A DNA stretch of 17,608 bases from JBAZCO01 sp041654915 (lineage in GTDB: Bacteria > Bacillota > Clostridia > Christensenellales > DTU072), in contig JBAZCO010000026.1 of assembly GCA_041654915.1 (NCBI GenBank), positions 1 to 17,608 on the forward strand, written 5' to 3'. Every line of letters begins with the position of its first letter. Position 1 is the stretch's first letter. The position numbers and the translations under genes were made by a program. The notes beneath the pieces were generated by a model. It had not been told where the DNA came from. It did no database searches and saw nothing but the letters and a program-made list of their open reading frames with translations. This document shows positions 1-6,371 of this stretch, one piece after another.

Positions 1-666
1 CAAACTTTCGTCTTTAGCGTTAAATGCCTCTACTGCACGATTTAACAGTAAGCGTACATTTTTGTACCTTAAATAAGACTGTACCTCGCAAGCGGAATCA
101 TAGTCTAGTGTGCCAAGAATATGGTTTGTAACCTCTACAATCGTAACAGCAACCCCTAAACGCATTAGGTTTTCTGCCATTTCAACACCTATGAATCCGC
201 CGCCCACTATCACCGCCGTTTTAGCACGGTTAGCTTTGATAAACTCTTCTATGCGGTACGCATCGGGAATCGTGCGCAAGGTAAAAATTCGCTCATCTCT
301 TATGCCCTCTATGGGCGGCAAAATAGGCTCTGCCCCGGGGGAAAGTATGAGTTTATCATAACTCTCGGCATATGTGCCGTCTTTTGTGCGCACTTTTACT
401 GTCTTGTTTTGGGCATCTATTGCCACTGCCTCGCTTTGCACACGGACATCAACATTAAAACGCTGCCCAAACCTCTCGGGAGTTTGCAAGGTTAGCTGTC
501 TTTTCTCGGTGATTTCTCCGCCAATATAATAAGGCAAGCCGCAGTTTGCATAGGAGATATATTCTCCACGCTCAAGCATGATAATTTCTGCCCTTTCGTC
601 CAATCTTCTAAGCCTGGCCGCTGCTGATGCGCCGCCCGCCACTCCACCTATGATGACTACCTTCAT
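1..666 (-). CDS. CoA-disulfide reductase / NADH oxidase-like flavoprotein, N-terminal part (runs off window)
   Basis: This flavin-dependent pyridine nucleotide-disulfide oxidoreductase probably reduces CoA disulfide, a related low-molecular-weight disulfide or a polysulfide with NAD(P)H in the cytoplasm. The minus frame is open from the ATG at 666 to position 1, giving 222 codons of a family usually about 440-550 residues long; the C-terminal half lies outside the window. The N-terminus has the FAD-binding Rossmann motif GGVAGGASAAARLRRL (residues 7-22). SYANCGLPYYIGG follows, with Cys42 matching the single redox cysteine that distinguishes CoA-disulfide reductases and NADH oxidases from CxxxxC disulfide reductases. 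LSPGAEP and a second nucleotide motif VIVGGGFIGVE (NAD(P)H domain) come later. A strong ribosome site (GGGGAGGA) lies just upstream. The gene follows trxA by 56 bases and is probably cotranscribed. CoA-disulfide reductase, NADH oxidase and rhodanese-fused polysulfide reductase cannot be separated without the C-terminus. Confidence 0.88.
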   Translation of the reverse strand, partial: MKVVIIGGVAGGASAAARLRRLDERAEIIMLERGEYISYANCGLPYYIGGEITEKRQLTLQTPERFGQRFNVDVRVQSEAVAIDAQNKTVKVRTKDGTYAESYDKLILSPGAEPILPPIEGIRDERIFTLRTIPDAYRIEEFIKANRAKTAVIVGGGFIGVEMAENLMRLGVAVTIVEVTNHILGTLDYDSACEVQSYLRYKNVRLLLNRAVEAFNAKDESL

Positions 667-685
667 TAGCTCCTCCCCAAAACAG

Positions 686-749
686 GTTTGTTACGATATC
701 ATTGCAAGAATTTCTGCGTTTGTTACGATATCATTGCAAGAATTTCTGC
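686..749. repeat. 32-bp perfect tandem duplication over the trxA stop codon
   Basis: Two identical 32-bp copies abut at 686-717 and 718-749. The trxA-proximal copy (718-749) holds the last codons of trxA (A-E-I-L-A-M-I-S), its stop codon and a few bases beyond. The second copy is non-coding and fills most of the spacer before the flavoenzyme gene, widening it from about 24 to 56 bases. The absence of any mismatch suggests a recent slippage or duplication event. Confidence 0.95.
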
Positions 750-1034
750 CTTACGGCGCAACCCTACCACCTTTTTGGTTATCTTGCCTTCTTTTACTAC
801 CAAGAGCGTGGGTATGCTCATAATACCAAAAGATTGCGCAAGGGAAGGTTGCTCGTCAATATTGACTTTGGCGACTTTGGCGTGTTGTACCTCTTTGGCT
901 ATCTCGTCTACTATTGGACCAACAGCACGGCAGGGTGCGCACCACGGCGCCCAAAAATCAATAAGCACAGGTTTGTCCGAGGAAAGCACCTCGTCTTTAA
1001 AGTTATCTTTTGTCAAATTAATTACCACAGACAT
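723..1034 (-). CDS. trxA: Thioredoxin
   Basis: This is a small cytoplasmic protein disulfide reductase of 103 residues, the usual thioredoxin length. It has the fold's landmarks in order: the DFWAPWCAPC active site with Cys32 and Cys35 (WCAPC rather than the commoner WCGPC), the buried Asp in LIDFWA, the NIDEQPSLAQSFGI segment, the cis-proline loop SIPTLL (Pro75) and the closing KEGK...VVG strand. The start is supported by AAGGAGG five bases upstream of the ATG. It is the first gene of a probable two-gene operon with the flavoenzyme at 1-666, which suggests a thiol and oxidative-stress role, although the natural reductase of this thioredoxin cannot be told from here. The C-terminus ends inside a 32-bp tandem duplication, but the reading frame is intact. 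Confidence 0.96.
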   Translation of the reverse strand: MSVVINLTKDNFKDEVLSSDKPVLIDFWAPWCAPCRAVGPIVDEIAKEVQHAKVAKVNIDEQPSLAQSFGIMSIPTLLVVKEGKITKKVVGLRRKAEILAMIS

Positions 1035-1046
1035 TTTTACCTCCTT

Positions 1047-1082
1047 GTATACCTAAAAAGTATACTCTCATTATATAGTCAA
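1047..1082 (-). promoter_or_regulatory. Putative trxA promoter with paired GTATAC elements
   Basis: On the minus strand a TATAAT box (1075 to 1070) lies about 36 bases upstream of the trxA start, just inside a TTGACT (1082 to 1077) that is too close to it to serve as its own -35. Immediately downstream, near the expected transcription start, GTATAC occurs twice with a 7-base gap (1047-1052 and 1060-1065). This forms a 19-bp near-symmetric element just upstream of the ribosome site. Such placement would suit a repressor operator. The -35 assignment is poor and the regulator is unknown. Confidence 0.4.
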
Positions 1083-1190
1083 GCAAAAAAAACTTCTGTA
1101 ACAATGTCACACAACTAACCCCCGAGCATTAAAAAACCGAAACAATTAAAAAATTTATATAAAACTTATATATATTATATCATTAAAATG

Positions 1191-1219
1191 TACCAATTTC
1201 AATGGTGAATTTATTGGTA
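1191..1219. repeat. Inverted repeat in the trxA/ecfA1 divergent spacer
   Basis: The divergent spacer between trxA and ecfA1 is about 320 bases, very AT-rich and without a gene. Apart from the two promoters it holds this inverted repeat, TACCAAT and ATTGGTA separated by 15 bases, extendable by about three weak pairs. It could be an operator or a small hairpin. No T-run follows directly, so it is not a canonical terminator. Confidence 0.35.
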
Positions 1220-1280
1220 TATATGGGAAATTTGCAGGTTTTGCGGGTTTTTTATAAAAGTTACAAAAGAGTAAAATCAT

Positions 1281-1309
1281 TTGAGTTGTATATTAGTTTA
1301 TAGTATAAT
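1281..1309 (+). promoter_or_regulatory. Sigma-A type promoter of the ecfA1-ecfA2-ecfT-truA operon
   Basis: TTGAGT (1281-1286) and TATAAT (1304-1309) are separated by exactly 17 bases. The predicted transcription start is near 1316, about 40 bases before the preferred ecfA1 start. This means the module here has its own promoter instead of relying only on readthrough from ribosomal genes upstream. Confidence 0.75.
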
Positions 1310-1354
1310 TAATAATCATAATTAATAAAAAAATTGCGGGAACGGGATATTTTT

Positions 1355-2188
1355 TTGAACAACATCATATCAGTTAAAAACGCAACCTTTGCTTACAAGA
1401 CCGAAAATACCTTTTCAAGAGGGGTGCAAAACATCAACCTCAATATTGAAAGGGGAAGTTTTGTTGCGCTTGTAGGGCATAATGGGAGCGGCAAGTCCAC
1501 TCTTGCCAAACTGTTTAACGGCTTTCTCATTCCCGATGAGGGGGAAGTGCTTGTCAAGGGCATTAGTACAACAGACGAGGATAAAATTTTTGATATCCGC
1601 AGCGCAGTTGGTATGGTGTTTCAAAACCCCGACAACCAAATGGTTGCATCAATAATAGAGGATGATTTGGCATTCGGTCCAGAAAACCTAGGGATAGCAC
1701 GGGATGAGATAAGAAGGCGGGTGGATTGGGCGCTAAAAACCGTGGGAATGTACGAACACAGGACAAGAACCCCCTATAAACTATCGGGCGGGCAAAAACA
1801 AAGGGTAGCGATAGCTGCAATTCTTGCAATGCTGCCAGAAGTTTTAATATTGGACGAATCTACCGCAATGCTAGACCCCAAGGGACGGGCGGAAGTTTTG
1901 CAAACTGCAAAAAAGCTAAATCAAGAGGAAAATATGACGGTGATACTCATCACCCATTATATGGACGAAGCTGTTGATGCCGACAGAGTGATTGTAATGA
2001 ACGAAGGCGAAATTGTCCTTGACGGCACGCCAAAAGCGGTATTTAAGGAGACCAAAACAATAAAAAGTGCGGGGCTAGAACTTCCTGTTGCCATAGAGGC
2101 GGCAAATATATTAAGGGCTGAGGGCTACAATATCCCCGAGGTACTTACTGATGAGGAGTTAGCGGAGGCGGTATGGCGATTGAAGTAA
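1355..2188 (+). CDS. ecfA1: Energy-coupling factor transporter ATPase EcfA1
   Basis: This is one of the two ATPases that power ECF-type vitamin and metal importers, working at the inner face of the membrane with EcfA2 and EcfT. From the preferred start it has 277 residues, the usual EcfA1 size. Visible motifs are Walker A GHNGSGKST (41-49), Q-loop VFQNPDNQ (Gln90), signature LSGGQ (143-147), Walker B LILDE (164-168) and switch His201 in LITHYMDE. The FQNPDNQM form with a following AFGPENLG segment is typical of the EcfA1/CbiO1 branch. The start is a TTG at 1355, chosen because GGGA at 1344-1347 lies seven bases upstream and homologues begin near this residue. An in-frame TTG at 1334 would add seven residues but has no ribosome site. 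It overlaps ecfA2 by 16 bases. Confidence 0.95.
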   Translation: MNNIISVKNATFAYKTENTFSRGVQNINLNIERGSFVALVGHNGSGKSTLAKLFNGFLIPDEGEVLVKGISTTDEDKIFDIRSAVGMVFQNPDNQMVASIIEDDLAFGPENLGIARDEIRRRVDWALKTVGMYEHRTRTPYKLSGGQKQRVAIAAILAMLPEVLILDESTAMLDPKGRAEVLQTAKKLNQEENMTVILITHYMDEAVDADRVIVMNEGEIVLDGTPKAVFKETKTIKSAGLELPVAIEAANILRAEGYNIPEVLTDEELAEAVWRLK

Positions 2189-3033
2189 AAAATTTAACAT
2201 ATACCTACTCGGCAAACACACCGTTTGAAAAGCGTGCAATAACCGATATTTCCTTTAGCATTAAAGAGGGGGAAACGGTGGGGATAATTGGCTCAACAGG
2301 GTCGGGGAAGTCCACCTTAATACAGCATCTAAACGGCTTGATAAGAGCTGAAAGCGGCAGTATAAAGGTCTATGACATTGATTTAACAGCAAAAAAACCC
2401 AATTTCAAGCGCTTGCGCTCTATGGTGGGTATGCTGTTCCAATACCCCGAGTACCAACTGTTTGAGGATACCGTGCTAAAAGATGTGTCCTTTGCGCCCC
2501 GCAATTTTGGCTATAATGCCGAACAAGCCGCACGAGCGGCAAGAGAGGCAATTGAGCTTGTGGGGCTTGACTACGAAATAGTTAAGGATAAATCTCCTTT
2601 TGAGCTATCGGGCGGGGAAAAGCGCCGTGTCGCCATTGCGGGTGTAATTGCATACAGACCTAAAATACTCATATTGGACGAGCCTACCGCAGGGCTAGAC
2701 CCAGCGGGTAAAAAAGAGATACTAAGCCTAATACAGCACCTAAAAAGCGGCGGAATAAGAACGGTTATCGCTATCAGTCACAATATGGACGAGATTGCCG
2801 AATATACCGAGCGAGTACTTGTATTAAATGAGGGAAGGCTTGTTGCCGACAAAACTCCAAAGGAGTTATTTGCCGACAAAAATGCCTTTGCAAACACGGG
2901 GTTAGCGCTCCCGCACACAGCCAATATTGCCAATTTGATAAGAGAAAAGGGGGCTGACATTCCCAACACACCGCTCACAACAGAGGAGCTTTGCAAGGAT
3001 ATAGTTGCATATCTAGGAGGGGATAATGGCTAA
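2173..3033 (+). CDS. ecfA2: Energy-coupling factor transporter ATPase EcfA2
   Basis: This is the second ATPase of the ECF module, 286 residues. Motifs in order are Walker A GSTGSGKST (40-48), Q-loop LFQYPEYQLF (Gln90), signature LSGGEKRR (145-152), Walker B ILILDEPTAGLDP (165-177) and the switch histidine in AISHNMDE. LFQYPEYQLFEDTV and the LSGGE variant mark the EcfA2/CbiO2 branch, so the two ATPases form the usual asymmetric pair. GGAGG four bases before the ATG lies inside the end of ecfA1, and the 16-base overlap implies translational coupling. Its own end overlaps ecfT by eight bases. Confidence 0.96.
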   Translation: MAIEVKNLTYTYSANTPFEKRAITDISFSIKEGETVGIIGSTGSGKSTLIQHLNGLIRAESGSIKVYDIDLTAKKPNFKRLRSMVGMLFQYPEYQLFEDTVLKDVSFAPRNFGYNAEQAARAAREAIELVGLDYEIVKDKSPFELSGGEKRRVAIAGVIAYRPKILILDEPTAGLDPAGKKEILSLIQHLKSGGIRTVIAISHNMDEIAEYTERVLVLNEGRLVADKTPKELFADKNAFANTGLALPHTANIANLIREKGADIPNTPLTTEELCKDIVAYLGGDNG

Positions 3034-3856
3034 AGATATCACCTTTGGACAATATTATCCTGCCGATTCTTTCACGCACAAGTTAGACCCTCGGGCAAAG
3101 CTGATTTTTGTTACCGCATACATTACCGCTGTCTTTTTGGTAAAGAGTTTGTATAGCTATATCCCGATAGGCATTTTTCTTATTGCCACGGTTTTGGTAT
3201 CCCGCATACCGCTAAAAAGCATACTAAAAAGCCTTAGAGCTATTTTATTTATTGTTATCTTTACCGCTGCCCTCAATGTGTTTTTCAACACGGACGGCAA
3301 TGTGCTTGTAAGCTGGTGGGTGATAAAAATTACCGACGGCGGCTTGCTTTTTGCGCTGCGTATGGCGCTTAGGCTAGTACTTCTTGTTATTGGCACTACC
3401 CTGCTTACCCTTACAACCACCCCAATGAATATCACCGACGGTATGGAGAGCCTAATGAAACCTTTAAAGGTGGTTAAGTTCCCCGTACACGATATTGCAC
3501 TAATAATGAGTATTGCACTTCGTTTTATACCTATTTTAATGGAGGAAGTGGACAAGATAATTATGGCACAAAAGGCAAGGGGGGCGGCTTTTGATAGCGG
3601 CGGTTTGATAAAAAGGGCAAGAGCATTACTGCCCGTTTTGATACCTTTGTTTGTATCTGCTTTTCGCAGGGCGGATGAGCTTGCCCTTGCGCTGGATGCC
3701 CGTTGCTATAATGCCACACCAAAGCGCACAAAGTTAAAAGAGCTAAAATTTACATCCCGTGACCTTGTTGCGGCGGTATTTATCGTGATGCTTATTGTTG
3801 CGGTTGTAGCGGTAAATAACAGTTTTTGGGGGCTGTTTGCCGTGTGGGGTTGGTGA
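3026..3856 (+). CDS. ecfT: Energy-coupling factor transporter transmembrane protein EcfT
   Basis: This membrane scaffold couples the two ATPases to interchangeable substrate-binding S components. It has 276 residues. Hydrophobic segments are visible near residues 26-58, 70-87, 105-130, 155-172, 200-212 and 247-268. Two coupling-helix motifs sit in the cytoplasmic part, ARG in IIMAQKARGAAFDSGG (184-186) and ARC in LALDARCYN (225-227), matching the two Ala-Arg-X motifs that dock in the ATPase grooves. The DPRAK segment near the N-terminus is also typical. AGGAGGGG directly precedes the ATG. No S component is encoded in the window, so this is a group II (shared) module. The stop overlaps the truA start in an ATGA. 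Confidence 0.95.
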   Translation: MAKDITFGQYYPADSFTHKLDPRAKLIFVTAYITAVFLVKSLYSYIPIGIFLIATVLVSRIPLKSILKSLRAILFIVIFTAALNVFFNTDGNVLVSWWVIKITDGGLLFALRMALRLVLLVIGTTLLTLTTTPMNITDGMESLMKPLKVVKFPVHDIALIMSIALRFIPILMEEVDKIIMAQKARGAAFDSGGLIKRARALLPVLIPLFVSAFRRADELALALDARCYNATPKRTKLKELKFTSRDLVAAVFIVMLIVAVVAVNNSFWGLFAVWGW

Positions 3857-4593
3857 TGAGATACAAAATCACTATTGAGTACTCGGGCAAAAACTACGGC
3901 GGGTGGCAGCGGCAAAAAAACGCAAATAGCATACAAGAGGAATTGGAAAATGCACTTAGCACGCTATTTGAGCAAAAAATTGTGGTTTTCGGCAGCGGCA
4001 GAACAGATGCAGGAGTGCACGCATACGGGCAAGTGGCGCACTTTGATGCCAATAATGTAAAAATCCCCACCGAAAAACTTGTCTACCCGTTAAATATTTT
4101 ACTCCCTTCCGATATCAAAGTAAAAGATTGCTCTGTGGCAGACGATAGCTTTCACGCACAGTTTGATGCAAAACGCAAGACTTATATATACAAAACTTAT
4201 CTTGCACGCATTTCTTCGCCAATCAAAGACGGTTTTTATGCGCAAACCATACCGCCAATCAATACAGAAAAAATTAGGGAGGCGGCACAACTTCTTGTGG
4301 GGGAGCATAACTTTAAGTCGTTTTCCGCATCTGGCGGCACACCAAAAAAATCTTTTACACGGATAATCTATCGCATTGATATAAAAGAGGACGGCGAGGA
4401 TATAATATTTGAGGTTGAGGGTAACGGCTTTTTATATAATATGGTGAGAATCATCGTGGGAACTCTTATTGCCGTTGGCAAAGATAAAATCCCCAAAGAA
4501 AATATCTTGCTTATGTTAGGCGGCGCACCTCGCAAACTTGGCGGCAAGACCTATCCGCCAGACGGGCTTTACCTAAAGGAAGTGATATATTAA
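3856..4593 (+). CDS. truA: tRNA pseudouridine(38-40) synthase TruA
   Basis: TruA isomerises uridines 38, 39 and 40 in the anticodon arm of tRNAs. The protein has 245 residues, the usual length. It starts with MRYKITIEYSGKNYGGWQRQ. The catalytic motif is GSGRTDAGVHA with the nucleophile Asp51. The second half carries HNFKSFSASG and FLYNMVRIIVGTLIAVGK, typical of TruA domain 2. The ATG overlaps the ecfT stop (ATGA), so translation is probably coupled. An in-frame upstream ATG at 3826 would add ten residues but lies inside ecfT and is not needed. Position after ecfT and before rplM matches the conserved Bacillota order. Confidence 0.97.
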   Translation: MRYKITIEYSGKNYGGWQRQKNANSIQEELENALSTLFEQKIVVFGSGRTDAGVHAYGQVAHFDANNVKIPTEKLVYPLNILLPSDIKVKDCSVADDSFHAQFDAKRKTYIYKTYLARISSPIKDGFYAQTIPPINTEKIREAAQLLVGEHNFKSFSASGGTPKKSFTRIIYRIDIKEDGEDIIFEVEGNGFLYNMVRIIVGTLIAVGKDKIPKENILLMLGGAPRKLGGKTYPPDGLYLKEVIY

Positions 4594-4602
4594 AGATTTA
4601 AG

Positions 4603-4634
4603 CGGGTTTTTTGGTATTAAAATAAAAAAACCTG
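4603..4634 (+). terminator. Hairpin after truA, possible weak terminator
   Basis: CGGGTTTTTT (4603-4612) can pair with AAAAAAACCTG (4625-4634) over about 10 bp, including one G-T pair, around a 12-base loop. It lies directly behind the truA stop and before the rplM promoter. No T-run follows the stem, so it is not a textbook intrinsic terminator; it may stabilise the 3' end or reduce readthrough. Confidence 0.35.
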
Positions 4635-4643
4635 TCAAATTAA

Positions 4644-4672
4644 TTGACTTCCCTTTATTAATATACTATTAT
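4644..4672 (+). promoter_or_regulatory. Strong sigma-A promoter of rplM-rpsI
   Basis: TTGACT (4644-4649) and TATTAT (4667-4672) have a 17-base spacer. The predicted transcription start is near 4679, giving a leader of about 77 bases before rplM. The promoter separates the ribosomal protein operon from the ecf-truA operon. Confidence 0.8.
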
Positions 4673-4678
4673 ATTTAG

Positions 4679-4755
4679 GCGTTGAGCATTCGCAGGCAGG
4701 ACTTAGCCCCTTCGGTCGGCGAAAGATAAACAGCAGCTTACAATGGAGGTTTACC
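4679..4755 (+). ncRNA. Structured 5' leader of rplM (L13-leader-like)
   Basis: The GC-rich stretch between the promoter and rplM stands out from its AT-rich surroundings and can fold. TTGAGC (4682-4687) pairs with GCTTACAA (4736-4743) with a small bulge. Inside it TTCGC (4689-4693) pairs with GCGAA (4719-4723). Further in, GGC/GCC or GCC/GGC pairs around a TTCGG loop are possible. The outer stem ends one base before the GGAGG ribosome site (4745-4749). Rfam describes an L13 leader in Bacillota thought to mediate autoregulation by L13. Membership here is inferred from position and foldability, not from a covariance search. Confidence 0.5.
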
Positions 4756-5187
4756 ATGAAATCATATATGGCAAAACCCGAGTCGGTAGAGAGAAAATGG
4801 TATGTAGTTGATGCGTCCGATATGGTTTTAGGACGCCTTGCAACACAAGTGGCAAGCATTTTGCGTGGCAAACACAAACCCACTTTTACCCCCAATGTCG
4901 ACACGGGCGACTATGTAATCGTCATCAATTGCGACAAGGTCGTACTCACGGGCAAAAAGCTCGAAAAAAAGTTTTACAGATATCACACTGGATTTGTGGG
5001 CGGACTAAAAGAAGTGCGCTACGACAAACTGCTTGAGAAAAAGCCCGAGTTTGTAGTAGAACATGCCGTAAAAGGTATGCTCCCCAAAAATTCCCTTGGT
5101 AGAAAGATGTATTCCAAGCTATTCGTCTACAAAGGCGGCGAACACAAGCATCAAGCCCAACAGCCGGTTGAGCTTAAACTTAATTAA
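4756..5187 (+). CDS. rplM: 50S ribosomal protein L13
   Basis: Large-subunit protein uL13, 143 residues, a typical full length. Recognisable parts include KWYVVDASDMVLGRLATQVA near the N-terminus, GKHKPTF, the GDYVIVIN strand, the YRYHTGF turn, and the C-terminal AVKGMLPKNSLGR and LFVYKGGEHKHQAQ blocks. GGAGG six bases before the ATG sets the start. It is the first gene of a two-gene operon with rpsI, which begins 11 bases downstream, and is preceded by a structured leader that may give L13 feedback control. Confidence 0.98.
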   Translation: MKSYMAKPESVERKWYVVDASDMVLGRLATQVASILRGKHKPTFTPNVDTGDYVIVINCDKVVLTGKKLEKKFYRYHTGFVGGLKEVRYDKLLEKKPEFVVEHAVKGMLPKNSLGRKMYSKLFVYKGGEHKHQAQQPVELKLN

Positions 5188-5198
5188 GAGGTATACAA

Positions 5199-5615
5199 AT
5201 GGCAGCGGCAAAAAAAGTTGTAAAAAAGAAAGTTCAATATTTTGGCACAGGCAGGCGCAAGAAGGCTATCGCCCGTGTCCGCATATTTGCAGGTGAAGGC
5301 GCAATCGTCATCAACAAAAGGGAGATAGACGACTACTTTTCCCTAGAAACCCTAAAGTTTATCGTAAGACAACCATTGGTCCTTACCTCAACTTTGGATA
5401 AGTTTGATGTGGCAGTCAATGTGGTTGGCGGCGGTGTATCTGGGCAAGCGGGGGCAATTCGCCACGGTATTGCTCGTGCGCTCTGTCAAGCAGATATAGC
5501 TTACCGCCCATCGCTAAAAAGCGCAGGTTTCTTAACCCGTGACCCCCGTATGAAAGAGAGAAAGAAATACGGACTTCACAAAGCAAGGAAAGCCCCGCAA
5601 TTTAGCAAGCGTTAA
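5199..5615 (+). CDS. rpsI: 30S ribosomal protein S9
   Basis: Small-subunit protein uS9, 138 residues. The family signature is clear: YFGTGRRKKAIARVRIF near the start, NKREIDDYF, the GGGVSGQAGAIRHGIARAL block and the basic tail DPRMKERKKYGLHKARKAPQFSKR, whose last residues reach the P-site tRNA in known structures. The N-terminus carries a Lys-rich extension of about 10 residues (AAAKKVVKKKVQ). The ribosome site is GAGG. It ends the rplM operon; a large palindrome and a strong terminator lie downstream. Confidence 0.98.
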   Translation: MAAAKKVVKKKVQYFGTGRRKKAIARVRIFAGEGAIVINKREIDDYFSLETLKFIVRQPLVLTSTLDKFDVAVNVVGGGVSGQAGAIRHGIARALCQADIAYRPSLKSAGFLTRDPRMKERKKYGLHKARKAPQFSKR

Positions 5616-5632
5616 TTCCTATTATCCAACTA

Positions 5633-5673
5633 CCCTTATTATTATATTGATATCAATATAAAAGCAGTAAGGG
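5633..5673. repeat. Extended palindrome / hairpin downstream of rpsI
   Basis: A perfect 20-bp palindrome, TTATATTGATATCAATATAA (5642-5661), is nested between CCCTTA (5633-5638) and TAAGGG (5668-5673). In RNA this gives a long stem with a small asymmetric internal loop; in DNA it is a cruciform or symmetric protein site. It lies 18 bases after the rpsI stop and 18 bases before the terminator hairpin, so the rpsI transcript would end in two consecutive hairpins. Confidence 0.8.
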
Positions 5674-5690
5674 GCGCAAATAGCACAACA

Positions 5691-5726
5691 AAAAGGGCGT
5701 CTTTTTTCTAAAAAAGACGCCCTTTT
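5691..5726. terminator. Bidirectional intrinsic terminator between rpsI and the coat genes
   Basis: A perfect 17-bp stem (AAAAGGGCGTCTTTTTT and its complement) surrounds a two-base loop. It has a GC core (GGGCGTC/GACGCCC) and a T-tract on the outgoing side in both directions. It serves the convergent rplM-rpsI operon (plus) and the spore coat pair (minus). Confidence 0.92.
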
Positions 5727-5745
5727 ATCATACCATTAGTACAAA

Positions 5746-6006
5746 CTAATTGGTTGCAAACTTTTGTTTAGCTTGGTCTATTGCCGGCACTTGCGCAGGC
5801 TTTACTTCATAAAAGCCCTTGGAGTTCATAGTTTCAAATACTGTGAACTGCTGCTTTGCGATAGTGTCCATATTCTTTTGCAAAATTGTTCTTAGCTCGG
5901 GGCAAGCCGCCTCGGGCAAGAAGGATGCGTATACCTTGAGGATATCCTTTTCTTGCATTAGCACATCCATAAGTGAATCTTTTACATTTACATTTATTGT
6001 AGCCAT
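5746..6006 (-). CDS. Spore coat protein, CotF-like
   Basis: An 86-residue helical protein resembling the CotF/coat-F family of Bacillota, which associates with the spore coat. Supporting segments are KDSLMDVLMQEKDILKVYASFL near the N-terminus, the conserved-looking LRTILQKNMDTIAKQQFTVFETMNSKGFYEVKPA, and the AKQKF end. Together these match the second member of the short paired clostridial coat proteins. TAGGAGGAGG upstream of the ATG sets the start. It follows the 65-residue coat gene by 15 bases and ends before a bidirectional terminator. Function is inferred from the family; expression is expected late in sporulation in the mother cell, but no sporulation-sigma promoter could be assigned. 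Confidence 0.75.
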   Translation of the reverse strand: MATINVNVKDSLMDVLMQEKDILKVYASFLPEAACPELRTILQKNMDTIAKQQFTVFETMNSKGFYEVKPAQVPAIDQAKQKFATN

Positions 6007-6021
6007 AGTTTTTTCCTCCTC

Positions 6022-6219
6022 CTATTGCGCATTGAGATAGTTGTATAAATTTTGAAAGTTTTTGGAGTGGTTAGTTTCCAAACTCTTGCAAAGGTCTTTG
6101 AGTGCAGGCTCGGTGAGTACCCCCGCATACATTCCGCTTTTTTTCATTGCCCATTGTTCATAAGTCAAAAGGTCTGAAATTAGTCCAAGCTCTTTTTCGG
6201 TAAGCTTTTTTGATGCCAT
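6022..6219 (-). CDS. Small spore coat-associated protein (CotF-like partner)
   Basis: A 65-residue helical protein with the pattern LTEKELGLISDLLTYEQWAMKKSGMY, then LKDLCKSLETNHSKNFQNLYNYLNAQ. This closely follows the short clostridial coat proteins of the LTEK-L-SDLLTYEQ...NLYNYLN type that are encoded next to CotF-like partners. The ATG has a strong AAGGAGG site. It is the first gene of a two-gene minus-strand operon with 5746-6006. The pair is the main evidence in the window for a spore-forming host. The region upstream (6220-6371) is shared with the divergent queH promoter, and I could not assign a confident promoter for this strand. Confidence 0.75.
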   Translation of the reverse strand: MASKKLTEKELGLISDLLTYEQWAMKKSGMYAGVLTEPALKDLCKSLETNHSKNFQNLYNYLNAQ

Positions 6220-6322
6220 ATAAATATCCTCCTTTTTTAGGTTGTTATAATATAGTTTTTACAAAACGGCAAAAATTATACTAGAACCATCCCCTTTACG
6301 ATTGTTAGTATCTTTACAGTTA

Positions 6323-6352
6323 TTGACACCTTGAACTTGAGTTTGTTATAAT
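6323..6352 (+). promoter_or_regulatory. Sigma-A promoter of queH
   Basis: A consensus TTGACA (6323-6328) and a consensus TATAAT (6347-6352) are separated by 18 bases. The start point is expected near 6359, only about 13 bases before the queH ATG, so the AAGGA ribosome site (6359-6363) would sit at the very 5' end of the mRNA. This leaves no room for a preQ1 riboswitch. Confidence 0.82.
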
Positions 6353-6371
6353 TAATACAAGGATATATAAT

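Noticed and set aside
702..1118. Plus-strand open frames over trxA (688-1056, 702-1118)
   Set aside because: They are antisense shadows of trxA: no ribosome sites, no recognisable domain, and trxA itself is unambiguous.
3826..3855. Longer TruA from the ATG at 3826
   Set aside because: The extra ten residues lie within the end of ecfT, are not typical of TruA, and the ATGA overlap at 3856 gives the usual start.
5819..6040. Plus-strand open frame over the coat gene
   Set aside because: Antisense shadow of a gene with a strong ribosome site and a family match.
6220..6322. Sporulation-sigma promoter for the coat pair
   Set aside because: A TATATTATA stretch on the minus strand resembles a sigma-K -10 with one mismatch, but no AC-type -35 lies 16-17 bases upstream.
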